Assembly (NCBI RefSeq): GCF_016735615.1
Contig: NZ_JAERSF010000002.1
Coordinates: 868,001-932,000 of the forward strand
DNA: 64,000 bases
DNA from: Flavobacterium tagetis
GTDB lineage: Bacteria > Bacteroidota > Bacteroidia > Flavobacteriales > Flavobacteriaceae
Direction of reading: 5' to 3'
Shown here: piece by piece, positions 8,621 through 17,126 of the stretch
Numbering within the stretch: the stretch's first letter is position 1
Layout of the letters: each line of letters begins with the position of its first letter
The notes under the pieces: generated by a model
Databases searched by the model: none
Seen by the model: only the letters and a program-made list of their open reading frames with translations
Told to the model about the DNA's origin: nothing
Position numbers and translations under genes: made by a program

Positions 8621-9568
8621 ATGTTATTAAAGAAAAGAATACCAATGAAGTACGTTCTCGGGAAAATTAAAGTAGAAATTGCTCTAGTACTCGCATATAC
8701 AGTACTATTTGAAATTTTTCATCATTATTTTATCAATCTTCCTGTAGATATACCGATTGCAATTCCAACCATGATTGGAACTATTATTTCCTTATTATTA
8801 GCCTTTAAGTCAAACCAAGCTTATGACAGATGGTGGGAAGCACGAATAGTTTGGGGAGCTGTTGTAAACGATTCGAGAACGCTGATACGTCAAGTTTTAA
8901 CTTTTTATGAAGATCCCGATTATTCGGTTGAAGCAAGTGAATTCAAAGAAAATTTTGCTAAAAGGCAAATTGCTTGGTGTTACAGTTTAGGAGAATCATT
9001 AAGAAACAGAAACCCCATAAAACCCCTTGAAGGTTTAATTAGCGAAGAAGAAATCAAATACATCAAAAATCATCAGAATGTTCCGAATGCCATTTTGATG
9101 CTGCACGCAAGAGATTTGAGAACTGCTAAAAACGAAAAGAAAATCAACATGTATCAGCAGGTTGAAATCGATAATACTTTGTCAAGATTATGTGATGAAA
9201 TGGGAAAATGCGAACGTATTAAAAACACGATTTTTCCAACAACATACAGCATGTACATCAGATTGACGTTGTGTTTGTTCATTTTTGTATTGCCTTTCGG
9301 ATTAACAAGCGTTTTGAGCTGGTTCGCAATTCCGCTGATTACTGCAATCGGCGCTGCTTTCTTTTTGATCGAAAGAATGGCAATTCATCTGCAAGATCCG
9401 TTCGAAAACAGACCTACAGATACGCCAGTTACTGCAATTGCAAATACAATTGAAAAAAATATCAAGCAAATGCTGAACGAATATCAAAGCGAATTTGATA
9501 TCCTAAAAGAATTTGAATTAAATGACGAACCTAAGAAAGTCGAGAAAGACGCTTATTTTGTCTTATAA
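8621..9568 (+). CDS. Bestrophin-family anion channel (UPF0187)
   Basis: The 315-residue membrane protein has the bestrophin core: an N-terminal span, then PTMIGTIISLLLAFKSNQAY with DRWWEAR immediately after it (about residues 45-74), the most conserved family segment, and two further hydrophobic spans (about 212-255). Bacterial bestrophins of this length form pentameric ion channels in the inner membrane. MLLKKRIPMKYVLGK leaves M9 as an alternative start. It is preceded by a repeat element and followed by a terminator. The ion transported cannot be told from sequence. Confidence 0.88.
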   Translation: MLLKKRIPMKYVLGKIKVEIALVLAYTVLFEIFHHYFINLPVDIPIAIPTMIGTIISLLLAFKSNQAYDRWWEARIVWGAVVNDSRTLIRQVLTFYEDPDYSVEASEFKENFAKRQIAWCYSLGESLRNRNPIKPLEGLISEEEIKYIKNHQNVPNAILMLHARDLRTAKNEKKINMYQQVEIDNTLSRLCDEMGKCERIKNTIFPTTYSMYIRLTLCLFIFVLPFGLTSVLSWFAIPLITAIGAAFFLIERMAIHLQDPFENRPTDTPVTAIANTIEKNIKQMLNEYQSEFDILKEFELNDEPKKVEKDAYFVL

Positions 9569-9600
9569 CTATTTAATTTTGGTCTTCTTTTAATTGTTGG

Positions 9601-9634
9601 CTGGACAGTGTGTAGTTGCGCTGTCCAGTTTTTT
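9601..9634 (+). terminator. Intrinsic terminator of the bestrophin gene
   Basis: An 8-bp stem CTGGACAG / CTGTCCAG with a 12-nt loop is followed by TTTTTT. It lies 32 bp after the bestrophin stop codon. Confidence 0.85.
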
Positions 9635-9691
9635 GTTTTGTCATTTTAAAAAATGAATATAGACAACAATTATAACACAAACATCTTGAAT

Positions 9692-9719
9692 ATAGCCAGC
9701 GGTTGAAACCGCGGGCTAT
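9692..9719. repeat. Short REP-like palindrome with GCGGTT/AACCGC core
   Basis: ATAGCCAGCGGTT and AACCGCGGGCTAT form a 13-bp stem with one mismatch and a 2-nt centre. No T run follows, so it is not an obvious terminator. It is GC-rich compared with its surroundings and lies between convergent genes, as expected of an extragenic palindromic repeat. Confidence 0.6.
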
Positions 9720-9762
9720 GTTAATTTGATGACGCTGACAATATTGTGTTGATTTTCTTAAT

Positions 9763-11187
9763 CTACAATTGAGATTTAGCCAATTGTCCCAACGTCTGAA
9801 TCGCAGTTCTCACTTCATTAGACCAAGGCAAACCAAAACTCAATCGCATACAGTTAGAAAACTGATCTTGAAATGAAAAAATCCTTCCTGGCGCAATACT
9901 AATATTATGTTTTAACGCTAAATGATAAAAAGCGGCGGTATCGATTTTTTCATCCAATTCCAACCATAAGAAAAATCCGCCTTGAGGCTGACTTACCTTT
10001 GTTCCCGCTGGAAAAGACTCTAAAACAGTATTGATATAATTGGTACAATTTCGATTCAGAATCTGGCGAATTTTTCTCAGATGGTTCTCATAGCGACCGT
10101 TTTTTAGAAAGTCACCAACCACTTCGTGAGTAATAGTTGAATTGGAGATTGTATGGTACAATTTAGTTCTCAGAACTTCTTTTTTAAACTTCCCTGGAGA
10201 AACCCAACCCACACGATAGCCTGGTGCCAGACTTTTGGAAACTGAACTGCAACACAAAACAATACCGCTTTCATCATACGTTTTGCAATTCGTAGGACGG
10301 CTTGCGCCAAAATACAAATCACCATGAATATCGTCTTCAATTAGCGGAACATTATAAAAATCCATTAAACGGACAATTTCCTTTTTATGTTCGTTTGGCA
10401 GCATACTTCCCGACGGATTACTGAAATTGCTCATCAAAACGCAGGCTTTTACTTTCTTTGTAGAAAGTGTTTTTTTAACTGCTTCAATTTCAATTCCTGT
10501 TGTCATATTGGTTGGAAGTTCCATTACGTACAAACCCAATGATCTCGCTAATTGCAGAATTCCAAAGTAAACAGGACTTTCTGTAATAATGGTGTCTCCC
10601 GGCTTAGTCAGCGTTAATAAACAATCTGAAATGGCCGAAATACAACCTGGCGTAGTTATAATATCATCTTCAGTCAAAGAACCGCCCCAAGTAAAAGACC
10701 AGCGCGCAATTTCTTTTCTTAAATGACTATTTCCTTCAATTTCCTCATAACTCGTTCCGCTGTTGGGCAATTGGCGCATGGCTTGAACCATTCCTTTATT
10801 CAATTTGGCAATTGGCAACAGTTCATTGGACGGAAAACCAAGCGAAAGCATTGTTATGTCTTTTTTGCGCATATCACCATAAACCAAGTCTACCAAATCT
10901 TCTCGTTCGATATTTTCGATGGTTAAAATTGGCGTACTTGCCGATGGTTCTGGAATTGTTCTTGCCGAAATATTACTCACATAATAGCCCGATTGTGGTC
11001 TTGATTCGATCAAAGAACGGCTTTCAACTTCGTAATATGCTTTGCTGACTGTGCTCATGCTGTAGCCTGTTTCAGCGCATACTTCTCGTATAGAAGGCAG
11101 TTTATCTCCCACATTTAAAAGTCCAGATTTGATCTGTTTTTCGATGAGGTCAGCAAATTGAAGATATAAGTAATTGGAATTTTTCAT
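9763..11187 (-). CDS. MocR/PdxR-type regulator (GntR HTH fused to aminotransferase fold)
   Basis: The 474-residue protein starts with a GntR winged-helix domain (residues 1-70; GDKLPSIREVCAETGYS, STVSKAYYEVE) and continues with a fold-type I aminotransferase domain in which K318 of SSVSKSLAPGYRVGW is the PLP-binding lysine and SNPSG is the cofactor loop. Such proteins act as PLP- or amino-acid-sensing regulators, not enzymes. The ATG at 11187 was preferred over an upstream in-frame start at 11271 because MKNSNYLYLQFADLI is the normal GntR N-terminus. It is divergent from an EamA exporter, its probable target. Confidence 0.88.
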   Translation of the reverse strand: MKNSNYLYLQFADLIEKQIKSGLLNVGDKLPSIREVCAETGYSMSTVSKAYYEVESRSLIESRPQSGYYVSNISARTIPEPSASTPILTIENIEREDLVDLVYGDMRKKDITMLSLGFPSNELLPIAKLNKGMVQAMRQLPNSGTSYEEIEGNSHLRKEIARWSFTWGGSLTEDDIITTPGCISAISDCLLTLTKPGDTIITESPVYFGILQLARSLGLYVMELPTNMTTGIEIEAVKKTLSTKKVKACVLMSNFSNPSGSMLPNEHKKEIVRLMDFYNVPLIEDDIHGDLYFGASRPTNCKTYDESGIVLCCSSVSKSLAPGYRVGWVSPGKFKKEVLRTKLYHTISNSTITHEVVGDFLKNGRYENHLRKIRQILNRNCTNYINTVLESFPAGTKVSQPQGGFFLWLELDEKIDTAAFYHLALKHNISIAPGRIFSFQDQFSNCMRLSFGLPWSNEVRTAIQTLGQLAKSQL

Positions 11188-11199
11188 TATGAAAATAAA

Positions 11200-11237
11200 A
11201 ACTGTTATGCTGCAATTTACAAAAACTGTATCTGTAT
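11200..11237. promoter_or_regulatory. Possible MocR operator: direct CTGTAT-like repeats
   Basis: The 111-bp divergent gap contains AACTGTTA at 11200-11207 and AACTGTATCTGTAT at 11224-11237, about 24 bp apart. MocR dimers often bind direct repeats between divergent genes, so this is a candidate operator. It is inferred from position and repetition only. Confidence 0.3.
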
Positions 11238-11298
11238 TGCTGTTTAATTTTTTAGAAATTTGCGTTATCAAAAGAAAATAAATTCAAAAGCGAATTTT

Positions 11299-12213
11299 GT
11301 GAAAAAAACAAAGTATTACGTAGCAGCAATTTCAGCCTTTATTACATGGGGGCTTTTTAGCTTAGTTTTAAAACCGATACATGATTATCCGTCATTGGAT
11401 ATTCTGTTTTTCCGTGTTTTTAGCTGTGGTATTTTAATGCTTTTGATTGCTTTTCTATTCAAAAGAAAACAAATAAGAGAAACCATTGATATTTTTAAAG
11501 CGTTGCCAAAATCAGAAAAAAGAAAATCAATTCTTTTGAATATTGGCGGAAGCGCATTTTTGATGGCCAATTGGTTTACGTTCATTTATGTAGTAAATCA
11601 TATCAGCGTAAAAGCCGCTTCTCTGGCTTATCTTGTTTGCCCAATCCTGACTACATTATTAGCTTATTTTATACTAAACGAAAAACTGCTAAAAACACAA
11701 TGGCTTTCTGTAGGATTAAGCATTTCAGGGTGTTTATTGCTTTCGTACACTGATATTATGGATATGTTTTTCAGTATTATTATAGGTCTGACTTATGCTG
11801 CTTATTTAGTAAGCCAGCGCGCCAATAGAGGTTTTGACAAGTTTATTGTTTTGACTTTTCATATCACATTGGCAGCATTGTTTTTATTACCGTTTTATCC
11901 GGTTTTTGGGGGACCGGTACCAACGGAATTTAAGTTTTATCTCTGCATTGAAACCATTGCAATTGTATTTACTATAATTCCGTTATTCCTTAATTTATAT
12001 GCACTTTCCGGAATCAACTCATCCACAGTTGGAATGTTATTAAACATTAATCCGATGATTGCATTTGGTTTGGCAGCCTTCTTTTTCAAAGAAAACATTA
12101 CGCCTTTGCAGATTACAGCATACGGTATCATTTTTACCGCGGTGTTAGTTTTTAATTCGCATCATATTTTTGCCATAAAGCAAAAAATGACCTCAATATC
12201 CAAAGGTTCTTAA
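11299..12213 (+). CDS. EamA (DMT) family exporter, RarD-like
   Basis: The protein (304 residues from the chosen GTG) has about 10 membrane spans in two EamA repeats, with RarD-like features: ITWGLFSLVLKP near the start, MANWFTFIYVVNHISVKAAS in span 4, and LNEKL before span 5. DMT transporters of this type export amino acids or related metabolites. The GTG at 11299 begins MKKTKYYVAA; the frame also extends to a TTG at 11260, adding 13 polar residues. It is divergent from a MocR regulator, which suggests PLP- or amino-acid-responsive control. Confidence 0.82.
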   Translation: MKKTKYYVAAISAFITWGLFSLVLKPIHDYPSLDILFFRVFSCGILMLLIAFLFKRKQIRETIDIFKALPKSEKRKSILLNIGGSAFLMANWFTFIYVVNHISVKAASLAYLVCPILTTLLAYFILNEKLLKTQWLSVGLSISGCLLLSYTDIMDMFFSIIIGLTYAAYLVSQRANRGFDKFIVLTFHITLAALFLLPFYPVFGGPVPTEFKFYLCIETIAIVFTIIPLFLNLYALSGINSSTVGMLLNINPMIAFGLAAFFFKENITPLQITAYGIIFTAVLVFNSHHIFAIKQKMTSISKGS

Positions 12214-12279
12214 TTCTTAGTTTTCATATTTTTTATTGGTTTAAAATCGAAAATTGTCAGAATCTTAACAGGATGTTTA

Positions 12280-12313
12280 AACAGGAATGAGTATATTTCA
12301 TTCCTGTTTTTTT
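12280..12313 (+). terminator. Intrinsic terminator of the EamA gene
   Basis: An 11-bp stem AACAGGAATGA / TCATTCCTGTT is followed by a T run. It lies 66 bp after the stop codon. Confidence 0.85.
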
Positions 12314-12336
12314 ATGCGATAAAGCGTAAAAAGGAT

Positions 12337-12400
12337 AGCCACGAATTCACGAATTATTTTTTAAAGAAAATAGATTGAAAAAATTCGTGAATTCGTGGCT
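12337..12400. repeat. GAATTCGTG-word palindrome (family G) touching the next gene's start
   Basis: AGCCACGAATTCACGAATTA at 12337-12356 and its reverse complement at 12381-12400 match at 19 of 20 positions across a 24-nt AT-rich centre. The word CACGAATT is iterated inside each arm. The right arm contains the GTG at 12395 that could open the downstream acyl-CoA gene. Confidence 0.8.
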
Positions 12401-12436
12401 AAAAAAAAAACTATTTCCAAATCGAATATTATTGAT

Positions 12437-14695
12437 ATGAAAGCCGCCAAACTTCAAGCCTTTACTCCGTTATTTTATTTAGTGTGGTCAGATGATTTGC
12501 TGACACAGAAAGAATTTATAACCTTAAAAGAATTTATAAATTCACTCACTGTTTTATCTCAAGAAGAAAAAGAATATTTACTTTCTAAAGCAGATATTTC
12601 AAATCCGCCTTCGCGAAATGAACTCACACAATGGAAATCGGATATCGAGAAAAGTATTCAAGATACCTCTTCAATCAAGTCAATTTTTGATATTGCAAAA
12701 GCACTTTCAGGAACCGATTTAGATTTAACTCCAATCGAATCTGATTTCAAAAAGTTGGAAAATGATTTAGGATTTTTAGGTGAAGAAGCACTTCAAAACT
12801 TTAAAACCAAAGCTGGTTCTTTTACAGCCAACTCTCAAACCAATGCGAGTTTTGACATTCAGAAAATAACTCAAATTTTGGACGGAAAGGAAGTCGCGAT
12901 AATCAAAAGAGTAAAATCGGTTATTTCTAGACCTGAATTTGCCTATGAAACTTCGACCGATATTAATGTTTTTAGGCAAACCGTTTACAAATGGTGTAAA
13001 ATTCTAGCCGATGAAAATTTAGGAAGCATGGCTTATCCCAAAGAATACGGTGGAGGAGGAAATATCGAAGATTATTTTGCCATTATGGAAACGTTGAGTT
13101 ATCATGATCTAAGTTTGGTAATTAAATTTGGTGTTCAATTCGGACTTTGGGGAATGAGTGTTCAATCTTTAGGGACAGAAAAACATTATGCTAAATATTT
13201 AAAAGACATTGGTTCGCTGAAACTTCCTGGCTGTTTTGCTATGACCGAAACACATCACGGATCGAACGTAAAAGGTTTAGAAACCACAGCAACATACAAT
13301 CATAGCAATCAGACTTTTACAATTCATACACCAAATAAAAATGCCCAAAAAGAATATATCGGAAACGCAGCCGTTCATGGGCAAATGGCAACTGTTTTTG
13401 CCAAATTAATTATCGATGATCATGATTATGGCGTAAATGCTTTTGTGGTTCCTTTGCGCGACCCTAATGGGAATGTAGTAAGTGGAGTAACAATTGGCGA
13501 TTGCGGTCATAAAATGGGATTAAACGGTGTAGACAACGGAACGATCAGTTTTGATAATGTGGTGATTCCGAAAGACAATATGCTGGATCGTTTTGCTTCT
13601 GTAAATGATAAAGGAGAGTTCGAAAGTCCGATTCCGAGTGATAACCGTAGATTTTTTACGATGTTGGGAACTTTGGTTGGAGGAAGAATTGGGATTCCGC
13701 GTTCGGCTTTAGCGGCAGCGAAATCTGGATTGACAATTGCCATTCGCTACAGCGATCAAAGAAGACAATTCGGACCAGAAGGCGGTTCTGAAGTTCCGAT
13801 TTTAAATTATAGAATGCATCAGCGTAGATTGTTACCGCATTTAGCAAAAACTTATGCGGTTCATTTTGCATTACAATATCTAACCAATAGATTTTTGAAC
13901 AGAACCGAAGCTGAAATGCAAGAAATTGAGGCGTTAGCGGCAGGAATGAAATCATATTCTACTTGGAGCACAAGAGATATTTTGCAGGAATGTCGTGAAG
14001 CCTGCGGAGGAAAAGGATATTTATCTGAAAACCGAATCGACGCACTTAAAAACGATACAGAAATCTACACCACTTTTGAAGGCGATAATACGGTTTTAAT
14101 GCAGTTGGTAGCTAAAAATCGTTTGGCAGAATTCAGAAAATCATTTGGAGAAATGGGTTCGTTGGGAATCATTAATTATGTATATGAAAATGCTAAAACA
14201 GCTATTGCCGAGAAAAATCCAATTGCAACTAGAAGAACTGACGACGAGCATTTGTTAGATGGAGAATTCCATCTTCAGGCATTTGTTCACAGAGAAAAGA
14301 CAATCCTAGCTTCTGCAGCACGACGCATCAAGAAATTAATTGATGGGGGATTAGAGCCTTATGATGCATTTAATGTTGTGCAGCATCAAATGATTGATGT
14401 TGCTCAAGCCTATTTAGAGAGATTAGTTCTTGAACAATTTCAGATTGCTATAAAAGCTGTCGAAGATGAAAATTCAAAAGCAATTTTGACCAAACTGAAT
14501 CAATTGTATGCACTTTCTCAAATTGAAAAAAATAAAGGATGGTATCTTGAAGACGGTTACATGGAAGCAGTTAAAACAAAAGCAGTCCGCAAACTGGTAA
14601 ATCAGCTTTGCTGGGATATTCGTCCTGATGCTGTAGCTTTAGTAAATGCTTTTGATATTCCAGAAAGCTGTTTAGTGGCGCCAATTGCAGTTTAG
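12437..14695 (+). CDS. Acyl-CoA dehydrogenase/oxidase family protein (plant ACX-like)
   Basis: The protein has 752 residues from the chosen ATG. After an N-terminal region of about 130 residues comes the acyl-CoA dehydrogenase core: GCFAMTETHHGSNVKGL and GNAAVHGQMATVFAKL, then GHKMGLNGVDNGTISFDNV, REACGGKGYL and TFEGDNTVLMQ, all close to acyl-CoA oxidases, followed by an oxidase-type C-terminal domain. It should introduce the trans-2 double bond of fatty acyl-CoA with FAD in the cytoplasm. Whether electrons go to ETF or O2 cannot be decided. The ATG at 12437 was chosen; a GTG at 12395 (MAKKKTISKSN) is possible but sits in a repeat arm. Confidence 0.85.
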   Translation: MKAAKLQAFTPLFYLVWSDDLLTQKEFITLKEFINSLTVLSQEEKEYLLSKADISNPPSRNELTQWKSDIEKSIQDTSSIKSIFDIAKALSGTDLDLTPIESDFKKLENDLGFLGEEALQNFKTKAGSFTANSQTNASFDIQKITQILDGKEVAIIKRVKSVISRPEFAYETSTDINVFRQTVYKWCKILADENLGSMAYPKEYGGGGNIEDYFAIMETLSYHDLSLVIKFGVQFGLWGMSVQSLGTEKHYAKYLKDIGSLKLPGCFAMTETHHGSNVKGLETTATYNHSNQTFTIHTPNKNAQKEYIGNAAVHGQMATVFAKLIIDDHDYGVNAFVVPLRDPNGNVVSGVTIGDCGHKMGLNGVDNGTISFDNVVIPKDNMLDRFASVNDKGEFESPIPSDNRRFFTMLGTLVGGRIGIPRSALAAAKSGLTIAIRYSDQRRQFGPEGGSEVPILNYRMHQRRLLPHLAKTYAVHFALQYLTNRFLNRTEAEMQEIEALAAGMKSYSTWSTRDILQECREACGGKGYLSENRIDALKNDTEIYTTFEGDNTVLMQLVAKNRLAEFRKSFGEMGSLGIINYVYENAKTAIAEKNPIATRRTDDEHLLDGEFHLQAFVHREKTILASAARRIKKLIDGGLEPYDAFNVVQHQMIDVAQAYLERLVLEQFQIAIKAVEDENSKAILTKLNQLYALSQIEKNKGWYLEDGYMEAVKTKAVRKLVNQLCWDIRPDAVALVNAFDIPESCLVAPIAV

Positions 14696-14731
14696 TTTTT
14701 TTACCATTTAAGTGATATAAGAATTGAAAGC

Positions 14732-14769
14732 AACTTTGTCAAAGTTTTAAACTTTGACAAAGTTTTTTT
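14732..14769 (+). terminator. Intrinsic terminator of the acyl-CoA gene
   Basis: A perfect 14-bp stem AACTTTGTCAAAGT / ACTTTGACAAAGTT with a 5-nt loop is followed by T residues. It lies 37 bp after the stop codon. Confidence 0.88.
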
Positions 14770-14783
14770 ATGAATTTATATTT

Positions 14784-14826
14784 GATGGTATAAATATATT
14801 TATATCTTAAATATATTTATACCATC
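14784..14826. repeat. Perfect 17-bp inverted repeat overlapping the isomerase stop codon
   Basis: GATGGTATAAATATATT at 14784-14800 and its exact reverse complement at 14810-14826 flank a 9-nt centre. The right arm includes the last codons and stop codon (14817-14819) of the minus-strand isomerase gene. It may be that gene's terminator, but no clear T run follows on the minus strand. Confidence 0.7.
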
Positions 14827-15161
14827 GTTTTATTGAAATAATTTGACTTTTCGAATTCCATTACATTAATAGAGATTACAGGAATTTCAGGAAGCAACGT
14901 ATTTAATTTTGAAACAATAACTTTTGATAAATTACCTTTTTGTTCGTCATTTCTTCCTTCCATGATGTAGCTGAAAACATGAATAAAATCATCTAAGGTA
15001 TTTCCGTTGTTATAATATGTAAAAGGGTTAATACGAACTTTAGTTTCAGAAGCGGCAAAAAGATTAGTCGAGAAAGCGGCATCAAAAACCTCCTGCATAA
15101 TTTCGTCTGCTGCAAGTCGGCGCAGTACATTTTCTGAACAGTCAATTATAAAGTGTGGCAT
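14817..15161 (-). CDS. 5-carboxymethyl-2-hydroxymuconate isomerase family protein (tautomerase superfamily)
   Basis: The 114-residue protein begins MPHFIIDCSENV, matching the CHMI/HpaF family in which the N-terminal proline (P2, exposed after Met removal) is the catalytic base. The length is close to the usual 115-126 residues. HpaF acts in homoprotocatechuate degradation, but no other hpa genes are nearby, so it is probably a stand-alone tautomerase of unknown substrate. On the minus strand, TAATTTTG (positions 15192-15199) fits the -7 consensus upstream of the start. Confidence 0.78.
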   Translation of the reverse strand: MPHFIIDCSENVLRRLAADEIMQEVFDAAFSTNLFAASETKVRINPFTYYNNGNTLDDFIHVFSYIMEGRNDEQKGNLSKVIVSKLNTLLPEIPVISINVMEFEKSNYFNKTMV

Positions 15162-15240
15162 AATTTTTAAGTTTTATCGGGTTTGCTGTAACAAAATTAT
15201 AAAAAAGGACACTTGTAATATTTTAGAATAGACACTTTAT

Positions 15241-15248
15241 TATATTTG
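15241..15248 (+). promoter_or_regulatory. Candidate -7 box of the DUF6377 gene
   Basis: TATATTTG matches TAnnTTTG and lies 26 bp before the TTG start at 15275. The nearest upstream TTG is 25 bp away, longer than normal spacing. GACACTT occurs twice just upstream (15208-15214 and 15231-15237) and might be an activator site. Confidence 0.4.
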
Positions 15249-15274
15249 TATATCTTATTTATTTTTTTGTCAGT

Positions 15275-16921
15275 TTGAAAAATCTATTTCTCTCCCTTTT
15301 TATAGTTCTTATCAGCTTTCCTCTTTTTGCATCGGAGAGCACAGATGTTATATTGAAAGAATTAAACGAGGCAATCAAAAATAAACAGCATTACGTAAAG
15401 ATTAAAGAAGAACGAATTGCGAATTTCAAGAAAATAAAATCTGAAAATCTTACGAAAGAGCAGGAGTACAATTACAACAAAACGCTGTACTTTGAATATC
15501 AGAAACTAAATTCAGATTCAGCCATTCAATACGTAAAAAAGAACCTCAAAATTTCAGAAGAACTTCAAAATAAAGAGCTTTTCAATTTGGCTCAATTGGA
15601 ATTGGTAACGCTTTATTCCTCTTCTGGAAAATACCGTGAATCTGAAGCCATTTTAAAGAGTATTAATAAAAAAAGCCTTCCTGCTTCTTTACTCCCAAAT
15701 TATTATATTTCGTATCGTGAGTTTTTCGAGCATTATGCTGCAAATAGTTACAGTCCAGAATATAGAAAACAGATAGGAAAATATAGAGATTCATTATTAA
15801 GTATTCTAAATCCGAATACATTGGATTTTCAAATTAATAGAATTCAGCAGGATATTTTTATTGATAAAAAATATAATGATCCTAAAAAGCAGTTGTTGGC
15901 TTTATTGAATAAAACAAAAGAAGAAAGCCCGCAATATGCGATGATTACTTATTTGTTAGGAAAAATTGGTGAAGCGACACATGATTTGGAAGCCAGAAAA
16001 AGATACTACGCACTTTCTGCTACTTCAGATATTAAAAACGCCAATAAAGACAATGCTTCTTTACAGGAACTGGCTTTGGTTTTTTACGAAATCGGAGATG
16101 TTGATATGGCCTATAAACTGACACAATCTGCTATTGAAGACGCGCTTTATTGCAATGTTCAGTTCAGGACTTTGCTGATGTCAGAAGTATATTCGATTAT
16201 CAATACCGTGTATTTAGAGCGTGAAGCGCAAAGAAAAAGCGAATTACAGATTTACTTGCTTTGCATTAGTCTGCTTTCTTTGTTTTTGATTGTTGCGGTT
16301 ATTTATGTGTATTTGCAGATGAAAAAGGTTTCAAGAATTCGATCAGAACTTTATGAAACGAGCCAGAAATTAGCAGAATTAAACAAAGATATTACCGAGA
16401 CAAACAGTCAGCTTCAAGAAAGTAACCTGCAATTGTCTGAATCTAATTTGGTTAAAGAAGAATACATTGCACATTTCTTCAATCTTTGTTCGACTTATAT
16501 CAATAAGCTCGAAAACTACCGTATTATTTTAAACAAAAAAGCAACGGCAAAACAATTTGATGAAATTTATAAAATATTAAAATCAACTACTTTGGTTGAT
16601 AATGAGTTGGAAGAGTTGTACAAAAACTTTGATATTATCTTTCTGAATTTATACCCAACATTTGTCAAAGATTTCAATGCTTTATTAATACCAGAAGAAC
16701 AGATTGTTCTCAAGCAAAATGAATTGCTAAATACCGAGCTTCGAATTTTTGCTTTAATCAGATTAGGAATTACTGATAGTGTTAAAATAGCGGCATTTTT
16801 ACGTTATTCTTTAAGTACAATTTACAACTATCGCACAAGAGCGCGAAATAAGGCTGCAGTTTCGCGAAATGATTTCGAAGAAAAGGTCATGAAAATCGGT
16901 TCAAAGACTTTGAAAGTGTAA
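15275..16921 (+). CDS. DUF6377-type membrane-anchored regulator with C-terminal HTH
   Basis: The 548-residue protein has a signal peptide ending near LFAS (residues 1-20), a helical TPR-like periplasmic region (about 25-310), one membrane span (about 324-343), a coiled coil (about 350-400) and a C-terminal helical region with an HTH-like segment (about 495-530: IKIAAFLRYSLSTIYNYRTRAR is approximated by VKIAAFLRYSLSTIYNY). This is the layout of the DUF6377 family, which often sits beside polysaccharide-use genes. It precedes a GH3 beta-glucosidase by 205 bp and may control it. The start is a TTG, chosen because it opens directly into the signal peptide. Confidence 0.75.
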   Translation: MKNLFLSLFIVLISFPLFASESTDVILKELNEAIKNKQHYVKIKEERIANFKKIKSENLTKEQEYNYNKTLYFEYQKLNSDSAIQYVKKNLKISEELQNKELFNLAQLELVTLYSSSGKYRESEAILKSINKKSLPASLLPNYYISYREFFEHYAANSYSPEYRKQIGKYRDSLLSILNPNTLDFQINRIQQDIFIDKKYNDPKKQLLALLNKTKEESPQYAMITYLLGKIGEATHDLEARKRYYALSATSDIKNANKDNASLQELALVFYEIGDVDMAYKLTQSAIEDALYCNVQFRTLLMSEVYSIINTVYLEREAQRKSELQIYLLCISLLSLFLIVAVIYVYLQMKKVSRIRSELYETSQKLAELNKDITETNSQLQESNLQLSESNLVKEEYIAHFFNLCSTYINKLENYRIILNKKATAKQFDEIYKILKSTTLVDNELEELYKNFDIIFLNLYPTFVKDFNALLIPEEQIVLKQNELLNTELRIFALIRLGITDSVKIAAFLRYSLSTIYNYRTRARNKAAVSRNDFEEKVMKIGSKTLKV

Positions 16922-17126
16922 AAAAATGTTTTAAAACCACTACTTTTTTTAGTGTTTTTAAAATGTTAAGTTTTTGTAGATCAATATTTTAGTTTTTTAA
17001 TCTACTACTTTTTTCTGTCTAAAAATGTAACATGTACGATAACGTTTTAGTTTTACAATATGATAAAAAAAGTTTTTCGGTAAGAAGACTTTCCTATTAT
17101 AAACTAATGCTTTAATAAATACTGTT

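Noticed and set aside
11188..11271. Upstream start for the MocR regulator
   Set aside because: The GntR domain begins normally at 11187 and the extra part runs into the divergent promoter region.
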